A stretch of DNA of 64,000 nucleotides from Oscillospiraceae bacterium (lineage in GTDB: Bacteria; Bacillota; Clostridia; Oscillospirales; CAG-272), in assembly GCA_015063905.1 (NCBI GenBank), contig SVTF01000003.1, positions 1-64,000 of the forward strand. The letters are read 5' to 3'. The notes under the pieces were generated by a model. It was not told where the DNA came from. It did no database searches and worked only from the letters and a program-made list of their open reading frames with translations. Both the position numbers and the translations under genes were made by a program. Of the stretch, positions 41,101 through 49,917 are shown piece after piece; position 1 is the stretch's first letter; each line of letters starts with the position of its first letter.

Positions 41101-43863
41101 TTATACGTCCTTTTGCAGATATATTCCGTCCGAGAAGCCTGCGCCGCGCGAACCCAAATAATCTCTTGTATATACGAGTATACGTATATCCATAGCTTCA
41201 TCAGCAAAGGTATCGAACGCTGGCGTTTCGTAGGATCTCTCCCAGATAAGCGTATCGGGATCCTCTACGATAAGCTTTCCGTTGACATATACCCATATGC
41301 CGCGGAACATTCCCGAGGGCATGATCAGCTTCATCTTGCCCGTCATAGGCGCTCTCATCACGCAACGGTATATTCTCCATCCCAGCTTGAAATCACTTTG
41401 GTATACCTTTGCGTCAAAGGTAACGGGGATAAAGGAGTTCTGGTCGTTGTCGGCAAGCTCAACGAGCGCGTTGGGGCGCTCCTCTGTCACGCCCGACATA
41501 GTCACGCTCGAAAGATAGGTAAGATTGCAATCCTCGGGCATTACGGGAGCCGCAACACCTTGCACCTCAAAGTCGAATTCCGCGCTGACGAGCCCATCAC
41601 TCTCGGCTATGAGCTTTATGCTCTCGGTGCCAAGCTTTGAGGTGATAAGTGCCTGACAAAGACCGCAATACGCGCGTCTTTGGGGCAGTATATCCGACTC
41701 GTGAGAATTGGGGTCACCGTTTCCGACTCCGCGCACGTATCCGTCGCCCACAACGGTAAATTTGATGAGATCGTCCGCATAAGGCACAACGATTCCCTTT
41801 TTGTCAACTATTGCAAAGTTCACGACAGCGGTGTCCGCGCCATCGTTCTTTATCGATGTGTGAACGGGCATTATCTTTATAGCGTAAGGCTTTCCTGCGG
41901 TTCTCTGCTCCGCCTTTGCCACGCATTTTCCGTTTCTGTAGCCCTTGACGAGCAATCTTCCCTTGCTGAACTCCACCTGCCACTCGGGCGTATTGATGCA
42001 ATCCGCCACCTTTCTGCCAAGCGACTTGCCGTTGAGGAAAAGCTCCGCCTCATCGCAGTTGGTGGGCGCGGCTACTCTTACCACGTCACCACGGCTCCAA
42101 TTCCAATGCGGGAGCAGGTGTATCATGGGCTGCTTTACAAAGCAAGCCTTGTTATAATAGAAGGAATCCTTGGGGAAACCGCAGGTGTCCATTATTCCGA
42201 ATTGCGATGAAACGGATGGCCAGGTAAACGGCGTAGGCTCGCCGCGGTAATCAAAGCCCGTCCAAATAAATATGCCCGCAAACCACTCGCGCTCCATGGT
42301 GTATTTCCACGTTTCGCGAATGAGCTGTCCCCACGGAACGCGCTCCTCATCGTAATTACAAAGCACGTTAGTTCCGCCTTCTCTGTCCGACTTATAGCAG
42401 CCGCGCGTGGTTACCGCGCTGTTATTCTCCGCGCCGATAATGGGCTGATTCGGGTATTCCTTATGGTATCCGTCGATATTCCAGATGCCGTAATTGATGC
42501 CCGTCGCGTCCATTTCAAGTCCCGCGCCCTGCATATTTCCGTTGATAGCTCCCGTAATTATGCGGCTATCGTCAAGGTGACGCACGTAATCGCGCATGGT
42601 GCGGTATATCCTCGCGCCCTCGTCGGTGTTCTGAAGCGGCTCCTCGTTAAAGAGCGACCAGAAAATGACAGAGGGGTGATTGCGGTCACGGCGAACCATA
42701 ACGTCAAGATTGTGCAGTACCTCGTCGCTTGACTCAAAGCGGCGGTTTTCGTCCATAACGATAAGTCCAAACTCGTCGCAAGCGTCGAGTATCTCTTTAT
42801 TGGGCAGATTGTGCGAGCAACGGTAAGCGTTTGTGCCCATCTCCTTGAGGCGTTTTACTCTGTAATACTGCACCGAGTCGGGTACGGCAACACCCACGCC
42901 CGCGTGGTCCTGATGGTTGCACGTTCCCATTATCTTCAAGGGGCGATCGTTCAAGAAAAAGCCCTTTTGCGCGTCGATGCGGAAGGTGCGGAAGCCTATG
43001 CGCTCCAAGTTTTCGTCTATAACGTTACCGCACTCGTCAAGTATCTCGGTCTTGAAGGTATAGAGCTTGGGCGAGTCAACGTCCCATCTTTGAGGCTTAG
43101 ATACATAAAGCTTGTGCTTGACCGTGGTCTTTGATGAATATTCAAAGGTCTGCGTCTTGGTAGTTGCCGTTGCCACAACACGCTCGCCGTCAAGCAGGGT
43201 GGAGCGCACCGCGCCACGAGAATCGGTGTTATTGCGGTTTTCCACCTCGATCTCAGCAAAAACGTCCCAGCTGTTTTTTGTTCCCGCCTTGAGCATGGGC
43301 TTGGCAAAAACGCCGTTGTGCGCCACATGCAGCTTGTCCTTTACGTAGAGCTTGACGTGACGGTAAATGCCCGCGCCCTCATACCACCAGCCCTCCATTA
43401 CCTTGCCGTTTATCTTTACGGCGAGAATATTGGGTCTGCCGCCGAAATAGAGTCTGTCGGTAACGTTTATTGCCGTCTCGGTATATGCGGAAAAGGAGCG
43501 CGCCATGACAGAGCCGTTGAGGTAGAACTCTGCGTTTACCGCTGTTCCCTCAAACACCAGCATAAAATCCTTATCCTTTAGCGTTTCGGGGAGAATAAAG
43601 CTCTTTCTGTACCACGCGTTATCCTCCACTCTGTATCCGTGCGAATGGCGGCATTCGGGCACAATATCGCTCTCCGCGTAGTAATCGTGCGGCAGATCCA
43701 CGACGCGCCAATCCGAGTCATTCCACACTCTGCCCGCCGCGCCCTGCGCGTTACCCGCCTTTGAAGCGGCGTAATCGGACGAATGCGAGGACTTGACATT
43801 TGCGTCAATATCTCCGCGGCGAAATCTCCAGCCGCGATCCATATCCATAACGATTCTTGACAT
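41101..43863 (-). CDS. Beta-galactosidase, GH2
   Basis: The 920-residue product has the GH2 order: jelly-roll sugar-binding domain (WYRKSFILPETLKDK), immunoglobulin-like domain, TIM barrel, then extra C-terminal beta domains of the DUF4982/Big type. In the barrel, GTCNHQDHAGVGVA, MDENRRFES, the acid/base glutamate in WSLFNEEP, and the nucleophile region IIGAENNSAV, then IFIWTGFDYRGEP, fit GH2 beta-galactosidases; beta-glucuronidase is less likely. There is no signal peptide, so it acts inside the cell. AAAGGAGAG precedes the ATG at 43863; a longer in-frame start reads through the promoter. It has its own promoter and terminator. Confidence 0.9.
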   Translation of the reverse strand: MSRIVMDMDRGWRFRRGDIDANVKSSHSSDYAASKAGNAQGAAGRVWNDSDWRVVDLPHDYYAESDIVPECRHSHGYRVEDNAWYRKSFILPETLKDKDFMLVFEGTAVNAEFYLNGSVMARSFSAYTETAINVTDRLYFGGRPNILAVKINGKVMEGWWYEGAGIYRHVKLYVKDKLHVAHNGVFAKPMLKAGTKNSWDVFAEIEVENRNNTDSRGAVRSTLLDGERVVATATTKTQTFEYSSKTTVKHKLYVSKPQRWDVDSPKLYTFKTEILDECGNVIDENLERIGFRTFRIDAQKGFFLNDRPLKIMGTCNHQDHAGVGVAVPDSVQYYRVKRLKEMGTNAYRCSHNLPNKEILDACDEFGLIVMDENRRFESSDEVLHNLDVMVRRDRNHPSVIFWSLFNEEPLQNTDEGARIYRTMRDYVRHLDDSRIITGAINGNMQGAGLEMDATGINYGIWNIDGYHKEYPNQPIIGAENNSAVTTRGCYKSDREGGTNVLCNYDEERVPWGQLIRETWKYTMEREWFAGIFIWTGFDYRGEPTPFTWPSVSSQFGIMDTCGFPKDSFYYNKACFVKQPMIHLLPHWNWSRGDVVRVAAPTNCDEAELFLNGKSLGRKVADCINTPEWQVEFSKGRLLVKGYRNGKCVAKAEQRTAGKPYAIKIMPVHTSIKNDGADTAVVNFAIVDKKGIVVPYADDLIKFTVVGDGYVRGVGNGDPNSHESDILPQRRAYCGLCQALITSKLGTESIKLIAESDGLVSAEFDFEVQGVAAPVMPEDCNLTYLSSVTMSGVTEERPNALVELADNDQNSFIPVTFDAKVYQSDFKLGWRIYRCVMRAPMTGKMKLIMPSGMFRGIWVYVNGKLIVEDPDTLIWERSYETPAFDTFADEAMDIRILVYTRDYLGSRGAGFSDGIYLQKDV

Positions 43864-43903
43864 TATTTTCTCTCCTTTGGAGCTTTGATTTACATACAAA
43901 TAA

Positions 43904-43932
43904 ATTATATCATTTTGAAAAATCAATGTCAA
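43904..43932 (-). promoter_or_regulatory. Promoter of the beta-galactosidase gene
   Basis: Minus strand: TTGACA (43927-43932), 17-bp spacer, TGA-TATAAT (43904-43909). Confidence 0.85.
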
Positions 43933-43969
43933 TATGATTTTTTTGCGTCTATTTGTATTATCTTGCAAA

Positions 43970-44007
43970 AAAAGGGACAGAGAATCTGTGTTCTCTGCCC
44001 TTTACAA
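43970..44007 (-). terminator. Terminator of the Na+-pump decarboxylase operon
   Basis: Minus-strand stem AGGGCAGAGAA / TTCTCTGTCCCT followed by seven T. Confidence 0.85.
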
Positions 44008-44009
44008 TA

Positions 44010-45410
44010 TTATACCGTATGAACGCCCGCGTCCTTATCCGCGTTCGCGTCTATTCCGTATTTCTGATTTTTTCTTTGCTCAAAGAACTTGAGCGCGACC
44101 TGCTCAAAGAGCGCGTAGGACAAAACGTCCTCGTCCTGCTCGATGTATCCCGCGGGTATTTTTGCGCGGAGCTCGTCAAGCTCGGGCTTAAGATCGTCTG
44201 CGGGGCGATAATCTATTACCTTTGCGTCATCTCCGAGGATCTTCTTAACAAATTCGGGATCGATCTCCACAGGAGTCTTACCGTACTCGCCGCGAACCAC
44301 GCCCTTGAATTCCTTGGTAACCGTCTTGTATCTCTCGCCCGTAAGCACGTTGAACACTGCCTGCGTTCCAACGATCTGCGAGGAAGGAGTAACAAGAGGG
44401 GGATATCCAACGTCCGCTCTTACTCTCGGAACCTCCTCAAGCACCTCGGTAAGCTTATCCTCCTTGCCCGCCTGCTTTAATTGGGACATAAGGTTGGAGA
44501 GCATTCCGCCGGGCACCTGATAGATAAGCGCGTTAACGTCTACCTTGAGCGCCTTGGGGTTGAGAAGTCCGTTTGCGAGATACTTTTCGCGAAGGGGTGT
44601 AAAATGCTTTGTTATCTTGTCAAGAGATTCAAGGCTGATGCCCGTATCGTACTCTGTTCCCTGCAGCGTTGCAACAAGTGTCTCCGTGGGGGGCTGGGAC
44701 GTACCCATTGCCATGGGGGAGATCGCCGTATCCACAATGTCAACGCCAGCCTCTATCGCCTTTAAGAGCGTCATGGAAGCAAGACCCGCGGTGTAGTGGG
44801 TATGGAGCTGAATGGGGAGGCTGGTGCTCTCTTTAAGCGTCTTTACAAGCTCGTAAGCGTCGTAGGGCTTGAGAAGACCCGCCATATCCTTGATACAGAT
44901 GGAATCCGCGCCCATATCCTCAAGTCTCTTTGCATACTCGGAGTAATAATCCATAGTATATACAGGACCCGTGGTATAACTGAACGCCGCCTGAACGTGT
45001 CCTCCCTCTCTCTTTGTCGCGTTGACTGCGGTCTTTAAGTTACGGGGATCGTTGAGCGCGTCGAATATACGAATTATGTCGATACCGTTCGCGATGGACT
45101 TCTGAACGAAGTATTCAACGACGTCGTCACTATAGTGACGGTAGCCGAGAATGTTCTGTCCGCGGAAGAGCATCTGGAGCTTGGTGTTCTTGACCTCTGC
45201 TCTGATCTTGCGCAATCTCTCCCAAGGGTCCTCGTTGAGAAATCTCATACAAGAGTCAAACGTTGCGCCGCCCCACGCCTCGAGGGAGTGGTAGCCAACC
45301 TTATCCATCTCACTGAGTATGGGAAGCATCTCCTCGGTAGTCATTCTCGTTGCTACGAGTGACTGGTGCGAGTCACGCAATACTGTTTCGGTTATTTTTA
45401 CCTTTGCCAT
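44010..45410 (-). CDS. oadA: Oxaloacetate decarboxylase alpha subunit / pyruvate carboxylase subunit B-type carboxyltransferase
   Basis: The 466-residue TIM-barrel carboxyltransferase has ETVLRDSHQSLVATR at residues 8-22 with the metal-binding Asp, the lysine in SICIKDMAG that is carbamylated in relatives, and the HTHYTAG metal histidines. A PYC/OADA domain forms the C-terminal half. The biotinyl domain found in many OadA proteins is missing; biotin is carried by the separate protein encoded at 46752-47141. It moves the carboxyl of oxaloacetate to biotin. It is the last gene of the operon, 35 bases after oadB. The ribosome site is weak. Confidence 0.94.
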   Translation of the reverse strand: MAKVKITETVLRDSHQSLVATRMTTEEMLPILSEMDKVGYHSLEAWGGATFDSCMRFLNEDPWERLRKIRAEVKNTKLQMLFRGQNILGYRHYSDDVVEYFVQKSIANGIDIIRIFDALNDPRNLKTAVNATKREGGHVQAAFSYTTGPVYTMDYYSEYAKRLEDMGADSICIKDMAGLLKPYDAYELVKTLKESTSLPIQLHTHYTAGLASMTLLKAIEAGVDIVDTAISPMAMGTSQPPTETLVATLQGTEYDTGISLESLDKITKHFTPLREKYLANGLLNPKALKVDVNALIYQVPGGMLSNLMSQLKQAGKEDKLTEVLEEVPRVRADVGYPPLVTPSSQIVGTQAVFNVLTGERYKTVTKEFKGVVRGEYGKTPVEIDPEFVKKILGDDAKVIDYRPADDLKPELDELRAKIPAGYIEQDEDVLSYALFEQVALKFFEQRKNQKYGIDANADKDAGVHTV

Positions 45411-45445
45411 TTATATTTAACCAAACCTTTCTTAATACTTTATAA

Positions 45446-46705
45446 TCAGCCTATCCAGCTGAGGAACACACCTGCCGCAACTGCAGAGCCGATAACGCCC
45501 GCAACGTTGGGTCCCATAGCGTGCATCAAGAGGAAGTTGGAGGGATCCTCCTTCTGTCCTGCCGTCTGCGCTACGCGAGCCGCCATAGGAACTGCGGATA
45601 CGCCTGCAGAGCCGATAAGAGGATTGATCTTTCCGCCAGAGAGCCAGTTCATTATCTTTGCGGTGATAAGTCCGCCGCAGGTGGAGATGCAGAATGCAAC
45701 AAGTCCGCAAACGATGATAACTACGGTCTGAACGCTCAAGAAGTTTTTAGCACTTGCCGTTGCTCCAACAGAGATACCGAGAAGAATGGTGATGATGTTC
45801 ATAAACTCGTTCTGAACAGTCTTTGAAAGTCTCTCGGTCACGCCGCACACGTTGAGTATATTACCGAACATCAGGCATCCGACCAATGACAGCGCATCGG
45901 GAACGAGAATACCTACGACGAAGGTTACGAGCACGGGGAAAACGAGCTTCTCTATGCGAGATACGGGACGAAGCTTTTCCATCTTTATGAGGCGCTCCTT
46001 TTTAGTTGTGAGCAGCTTCATAAAGGGAGGCTGGATCATGGGAATAAGCGCCATATAAGAGTAAGCCGCTATAGCGACCGCACCGAGTATCGCAGGACCG
46101 AGCGTTTTGGTTACGAGGATCGCCGTAGGTCCGTCCGCACCGCCTATAATACCGATGGACGCCGCCTGACCGATGGTGTAAACTCCGGAAAGTATCGCCG
46201 CCGAAAAAGCAACGAACACTCCGAACTGCGCACCCGCACCGATCAGAAAATATTTGGGATTTGCGATAAGAGGAGTAAAGTCCGTCATAGCGCCAATACC
46301 GATGAATATGATGCAGGGATAAATACCCAGCTTTACGCCGATATACAAGAGATCAAGAAATCCGCCCTGATTTATTGCCATCTTGACAGAATCAAGCACG
46401 GTAAGATGTACCGTTTCATCCGCGGCTATCCACATATCGAGATTGAAAAGATTTGCACCGGGGAGATTGGTAAGCAGCATACCGATAGCAATGGGAAGAA
46501 GAAGCAGAGGCTCAAACTTTTTGGCAATCGCAAGATAGATCAATGCAAATGCGATAGCGTACATTACAAGGTACTGCCATCCCATCCATATATCTTCAAA
46601 GCGCCAATTCAACACCTCAAAGTCACCGTAGCTCTCGGGACCGAAGATGTAATTGAAACCCATACTATTGATAAAGTTTTTAATAGTATTCAAGATGCCT
46701 TCCAT
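45446..46705 (-). CDS. oadB: Na+-translocating decarboxylase beta subunit
   Basis: The 419-residue integral membrane protein decarboxylates carboxybiotin and pumps Na+ outward. About nine or more hydrophobic segments are visible. The re-entrant motif GGADGPTAILVTK near residue 190 and the later GATASAKNFL and PLIGSAGVSAVPMAAR segments hold the residues known to couple Na+ movement. It belongs to the OadB/MmdB/GcdB family and lies between the biotin carrier and the alpha subunit. Confidence 0.95.
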   Translation of the reverse strand: MEGILNTIKNFINSMGFNYIFGPESYGDFEVLNWRFEDIWMGWQYLVMYAIAFALIYLAIAKKFEPLLLLPIAIGMLLTNLPGANLFNLDMWIAADETVHLTVLDSVKMAINQGGFLDLLYIGVKLGIYPCIIFIGIGAMTDFTPLIANPKYFLIGAGAQFGVFVAFSAAILSGVYTIGQAASIGIIGGADGPTAILVTKTLGPAILGAVAIAAYSYMALIPMIQPPFMKLLTTKKERLIKMEKLRPVSRIEKLVFPVLVTFVVGILVPDALSLVGCLMFGNILNVCGVTERLSKTVQNEFMNIITILLGISVGATASAKNFLSVQTVVIIVCGLVAFCISTCGGLITAKIMNWLSGGKINPLIGSAGVSAVPMAARVAQTAGQKEDPSNFLLMHAMGPNVAGVIGSAVAAGVFLSWIG

Positions 46706-46751
46706 CTATACTTTTTCCTTTCGTAGTATTTGTATTTTCGGAAAGCCCTTA

Positions 46752-47141
46752 TCAGTTGAGGGTGATGAGGACGTCGTCGGTGTTTACAGACGCGCCCTTC
46801 TGTACGTTTACGGAGGCAACTGTGCCATCCTGGGGCGCGCAAATGTCGTTTTCCATCTTCATAGCCTCAAGCACGCAAAGAACGTCGCCCTTCTTTACTG
46901 CCGCGCCTACGCTTGCGTTTACCTTAAGAATAGTTCCGGGCATAGGTGCCTTTACCGCTATAGCGCCTGCCGCGCCTGCGGGTGCTGCCTTGGGTGCGGG
47001 TGCTGCTGCGGGAGCCGCAACGGGTGCAGCTACAGGAGCTGCAACAGGAGCTGCTACGGGTGCCTGTGCGGGTGCGCCGCCTACTTCTTCTACTACTACG
47101 TCATATGATACGCCGTTTACGGTAACGTTAAATCTTCTCAT
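46752..47141 (-). CDS. Biotin carboxyl carrier protein of the decarboxylase
   Basis: The 129-residue product has a short N-terminal domain (about 1-24), a flexible Ala/Pro linker with four APVA-type repeats (about 25-60), and a C-terminal biotinyl domain whose acceptor lysine is Lys95 in EAMKM. It carries carboxybiotin between the carboxyltransferases and OadB, as MmdC and GcdC do. I chose the ATG at 47141; an in-frame TTG at 47162 is possible. Confidence 0.93.
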   Translation of the reverse strand: MRRFNVTVNGVSYDVVVEEVGGAPAQAPVAAPVAAPVAAPVAAPAAAPAPKAAPAGAAGAIAVKAPMPGTILKVNASVGAAVKKGDVLCVLEAMKMENDICAPQDGTVASVNVQKGASVNTDDVLITLN

Positions 47142-47165
47142 TATTAATACCTGACCTTTCAAAAA

Positions 47166-47705
47166 TTATTTTCTGTTCCAAGCACCCTGCGTGCTTCTCT
47201 TGAAGGATACTACTCTGAATCCGCCAACGAATTCGTTCTTATAGTCGCCGCTCTCTATCATTGCCGCTATCGCCGCGGTGATGACTGCCGCAAGCTCACC
47301 GTCGTCCATAGCCTGTGCCACGGGTGCTTGTACGGGGGCGGGTTGAGCCTCGGGCACTCTAACGGGTGCTACGGGCTGAGCCGCTATAACACTTGCCTCC
47401 TGCTTTACTTCTCTGGCTCTTTCCTTTTTCTTATTGGGAATATCGTAGAACACGTATTTCGAGCCGTAAAGAATAAGGGTGAGCATACCGAGCACGCAGA
47501 ATATCATCAGCATTCCCGTTGCCGTTCCTTGCAGGGCATATTCAAGTCTCTCGTTAAAGCTCTCGGGCTTTAAGTTCATATCGAGCTTGCCGCTTTCAGC
47601 TGCCGCTTCGGTCTGTGTTTCAGCCGCAAGTGCCGTTACCGACAAAAGTGAACACAACACAAGCACGAAGACGAGAAATATGCATATTCTCTTTATATTT
47701 TTCAT
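47166..47705 (-). CDS. OadG-like decarboxylase gamma subunit
   Basis: The 179-residue product begins with a signal-like hydrophobic segment ending TALAAE, then a second transmembrane helix (GTATGMLMIFCVLGMLTLILYG, about 60-84) typical of OadG/MmdD, a Pro/Ala/Val/Gln linker, and a C-terminal helical tail. Gamma subunits anchor the carboxyltransferase to OadB. The start ATG at 47705 lies six bases after GGAGG. The extra N-terminal segment and long C-terminal tail make it larger than the roughly 80-residue OadG of Klebsiella. Confidence 0.85.
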   Translation of the reverse strand: MKNIKRICIFLVFVLVLCSLLSVTALAAETQTEAAAESGKLDMNLKPESFNERLEYALQGTATGMLMIFCVLGMLTLILYGSKYVFYDIPNKKKERAREVKQEASVIAAQPVAPVRVPEAQPAPVQAPVAQAMDDGELAAVITAAIAAMIESGDYKNEFVGGFRVVSFKRSTQGAWNRK

Positions 47706-47723
47706 ATTCAACCTCCACTCTTT

Positions 47724-49040
47724 TTACACGGGAGTTCTCGCGTACTTTCTTTCGGGAGTACCGTCCGCCTTGACGGAAAGCATATAAAGCGCGGAGCATA
47801 TTCTCGCGCGGAGCGTTGCCTCGTCAACGATGTCGTCAACGTCGCCCTTCTCTGCAGCGCACACTGCGCTCGCGTACTTTTCACACCATTCAGCCTCAAC
47901 GTCCTCGCGGCTCTTATCCTGCGTGATCTCGTCGTTAAGCAGGAAGGCAACCGCGCTCTCGGGGCTCATTACGCTTATAACAGAGCCTTCGAGTGCAAGC
48001 TCTATGTCAGCACCGAGTGCCTTGGAGCCAAGCAGCGTAAAGCCCGCGCCATACGCCTTGCCGACTACTGCGGTAACCTTTGCGCATGTCGCGTTTGCGT
48101 AAGCACCCGCGAGCATTGCCGTGCATTTACCGCACGCGCAATCGCAAAGTCCCTCGCTATCAACCAAGGTCAAAACCGAAATGCCGAATCTGTCACAGAA
48201 GGAGATGAGATCTGCCGCCTTTTTAGCACCGATGCCGCCTATCTTTCCCGCGTCACAAGCATTGTTGCTTGCAACTACGCCGCAAAGCGTGCCGCCAAAG
48301 AAGGCAAAGCCCGTAACTATTCCGCTTTCCTTTGCGTTTATCTCTGTAAACGCGCCGTTGTCGCAAAGTGCCTTTACAAGCTCCGCGCCCGTAAGTCCCG
48401 CAACCGCTACCGCGCGAGCCGCGTCGTCGCCGCTCATAACGCTGGCGTCGTCCTTGTTGTTCTGGGGAAGTATCTCAACGAGGTTGCGCACAGCGGCGTA
48501 AGCCTCGCTCTCGCTTTCCGCCTCAATGGAGGGCGCAAAGCAATTGTTTTCTTTATTTGTCGCAGTGAGATAAAGCTGACTCTTGCCCGCAACGTTGACT
48601 GAAAGGTCAAACATATTGGACACGGTAAGTGCCATACCTGTGCAAATTCCGTCGTAGACCGCGATCTGAGGAACTATGCCGGATGCCTTTGCAACACAGG
48701 CGATAAATCTGCCGTATGCCGAAAGCGTTGCGCTTCCGTCCGCCACTACTGCTCCCGCACTGTCAAATACGCCCACAACAGGCGCGCCGTTCTTGATCGC
48801 CATTTCATAAAGCATTTCGATCTTGCGCGCACCCGCCTCGTCGAATGCTCCCTTCGATCTGTCGCTATCCTGAACAAATGCGAAAGCCAGCTTGCCCGAG
48901 ATCGAGCCGTAGCCGCATATCACACCGTCATAAGCGTCAATATCTCCGCTTCTCTTGACGTAAGCCCCTATCTCAACAAACGAGCCCGCATCAAACAGCG
49001 TGGATATCTTCTCCTTACCAACCGTCAAGTTTTTTTCCAT
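47724..49040 (-). CDS. Carboxyl transferase domain protein, divergent MmdA/PccB-like
   Basis: The 438-residue product has the crotonase-fold carboxyltransferase of MmdA, PccB and GcdA, which normally transfers carboxyl from an acyl-CoA to biotin. It is shorter than usual (about 510). Both glycine-rich oxyanion loops are altered: SAGAVVADG at 94-102 where GGAR-type sequence is usual, and GICTGMA at 131-137 where GPCAGGA is usual. Activity on acyl-CoA is therefore uncertain. A GGAGG site and a consensus promoter precede it. It opens the five-gene operon that also encodes OadA, a second, unrelated carboxyltransferase type. Confidence 0.88.
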   Translation of the reverse strand: MEKNLTVGKEKISTLFDAGSFVEIGAYVKRSGDIDAYDGVICGYGSISGKLAFAFVQDSDRSKGAFDEAGARKIEMLYEMAIKNGAPVVGVFDSAGAVVADGSATLSAYGRFIACVAKASGIVPQIAVYDGICTGMALTVSNMFDLSVNVAGKSQLYLTATNKENNCFAPSIEAESESEAYAAVRNLVEILPQNNKDDASVMSGDDAARAVAVAGLTGAELVKALCDNGAFTEINAKESGIVTGFAFFGGTLCGVVASNNACDAGKIGGIGAKKAADLISFCDRFGISVLTLVDSEGLCDCACGKCTAMLAGAYANATCAKVTAVVGKAYGAGFTLLGSKALGADIELALEGSVISVMSPESAVAFLLNDEITQDKSREDVEAEWCEKYASAVCAAEKGDVDDIVDEATLRARICSALYMLSVKADGTPERKYARTPV

Positions 49041-49123
49041 CTGATTGCCTCCGTTTTTATGTTTTTCTAATTATTATTTTTGTGTTTCGGGTAAAAATCC
49101 TCATTCTCGCCCATTATAATTAA

Positions 49124-49152
49124 ATTATACCTTATTTTATATATTTTGTCAA
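49124..49152 (-). promoter_or_regulatory. Promoter of the Na+-pump decarboxylase operon
   Basis: Minus strand: TTGACA (49147-49152), 17-bp spacer, TATAAT (49124-49129). Confidence 0.85.
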
Positions 49153-49204
49153 TTTTATGCCTAAAATATATTTGTTAAATGTTTATGAACAAAGACATTC
49201 CGTC

Positions 49205-49272
49205 AATAAATTGGGATTTATCGGGGTGCGAGGGACGAGGATCATAGCACCATCTAACTCCCCCACAAATAA
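49205..49272. repeat. Dispersed non-coding repeat, copy C (ends only)
   Basis: AAATTGGGATTTATCGGGG at the left end and CATAGCACCATCTAACTC at the right end match the two ends of copy B (62010-62032 and 62418-62434). The interior of about 380 bp is missing, so this looks like an internally deleted copy. Confidence 0.65.
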
Positions 49273-49376
49273 TAAAAATAAAATATTTTATAATTCCGCC
49301 TTATTGCGACACATTTTTCATGCCGTACTATGTAGAATATACGTAATAACACCAACGAAAGGAAAGATATAAACAA

Positions 49377-49904
49377 ATGAACTGCGAAAAATGCAAAAAT
49401 AAAAAGGCTACGGTATTTTACGCTGACGACGGAGGCGGGCAGCACGCGCTATGCACGTCGTGCGCGGAATCGCTCGGCAAGCTTGCCAGCTACTCGGAGG
49501 CGGCAGCGTCGGACTTTAGCAAATCGGGGCAATTTGTTCCCGAAAGCTCGTTGCTTGCGCTTTGCAGCGGACAAGCCACGGCATTTCCCCTTTACGCATC
49601 GAGGGCTGACGGAGCGGAGCGCAAATGTCCCTTTTGCTCCACCTCGCTTTCCATGGCGGAGCGCACGGGTCGCGTTGGCTGCCCCGAATGTTATTCTGTC
49701 TTTGAGCAAGCGCTCTTCCCCGCCGTTTTGACGGTTGACGGCGCGATAGGCGCGAGAATGCCTCGCCGCAGAAGAAGCTCCATAGAAAGAAGACGCAACA
49801 TCGCTTCTCTTAAGCTAAAGATAAAGCTTGCCATAGAAGCCGAAAACTACGAGCTTGCCGCCACCATTCGCGACGAGATAAAAAAGCTTGAAATACATAA
49901 TTGA
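49377..49904 (+). CDS. mcsA: McsA-like zinc-finger protein with UVR motif
   Basis: The 175-residue product has four cysteine pairs (CEKC, CTSC, CPFC, CPEC) for zinc binding and a C-terminal UvrB/UvrC-type motif, LKLKIKLAIEAENYELAATIRDEIKKLE (about 145-172). This is the McsA architecture: McsA activates the arginine kinase McsB in heat-shock proteolysis. It is followed by mcsB and clpC in the usual order, but there is no ctsR repressor gene before it. The zinc knuckles and UVR motif look intact. Confidence 0.92.
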   Translation: MNCEKCKNKKATVFYADDGGGQHALCTSCAESLGKLASYSEAAASDFSKSGQFVPESSLLALCSGQATAFPLYASRADGAERKCPFCSTSLSMAERTGRVGCPECYSVFEQALFPAVLTVDGAIGARMPRRRRSSIERRRNIASLKLKIKLAIEAENYELAATIRDEIKKLEIHN

Positions 49905-49917
49905 CGGAGGATAAAGC

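Larger units (their letters stand above)
49041..49376. other. Divergent intergenic region between the decarboxylase operon and mcsA
   Basis: A 336-bp non-coding stretch. It contains the decarboxylase promoter on the minus strand and a short degenerate copy (C) of the dispersed repeat at 49205-49272. No clear promoter for mcsA was identified; a weak TTGCGA/TACTAT pair near 49304-49331 is possible. Confidence 0.6.

Noticed and set aside
46990..47085. Short tandem repeats suspected to be a CRISPR-like or satellite array
   Set aside because: They encode the Ala/Pro linker of the biotin carrier and follow its reading frame.
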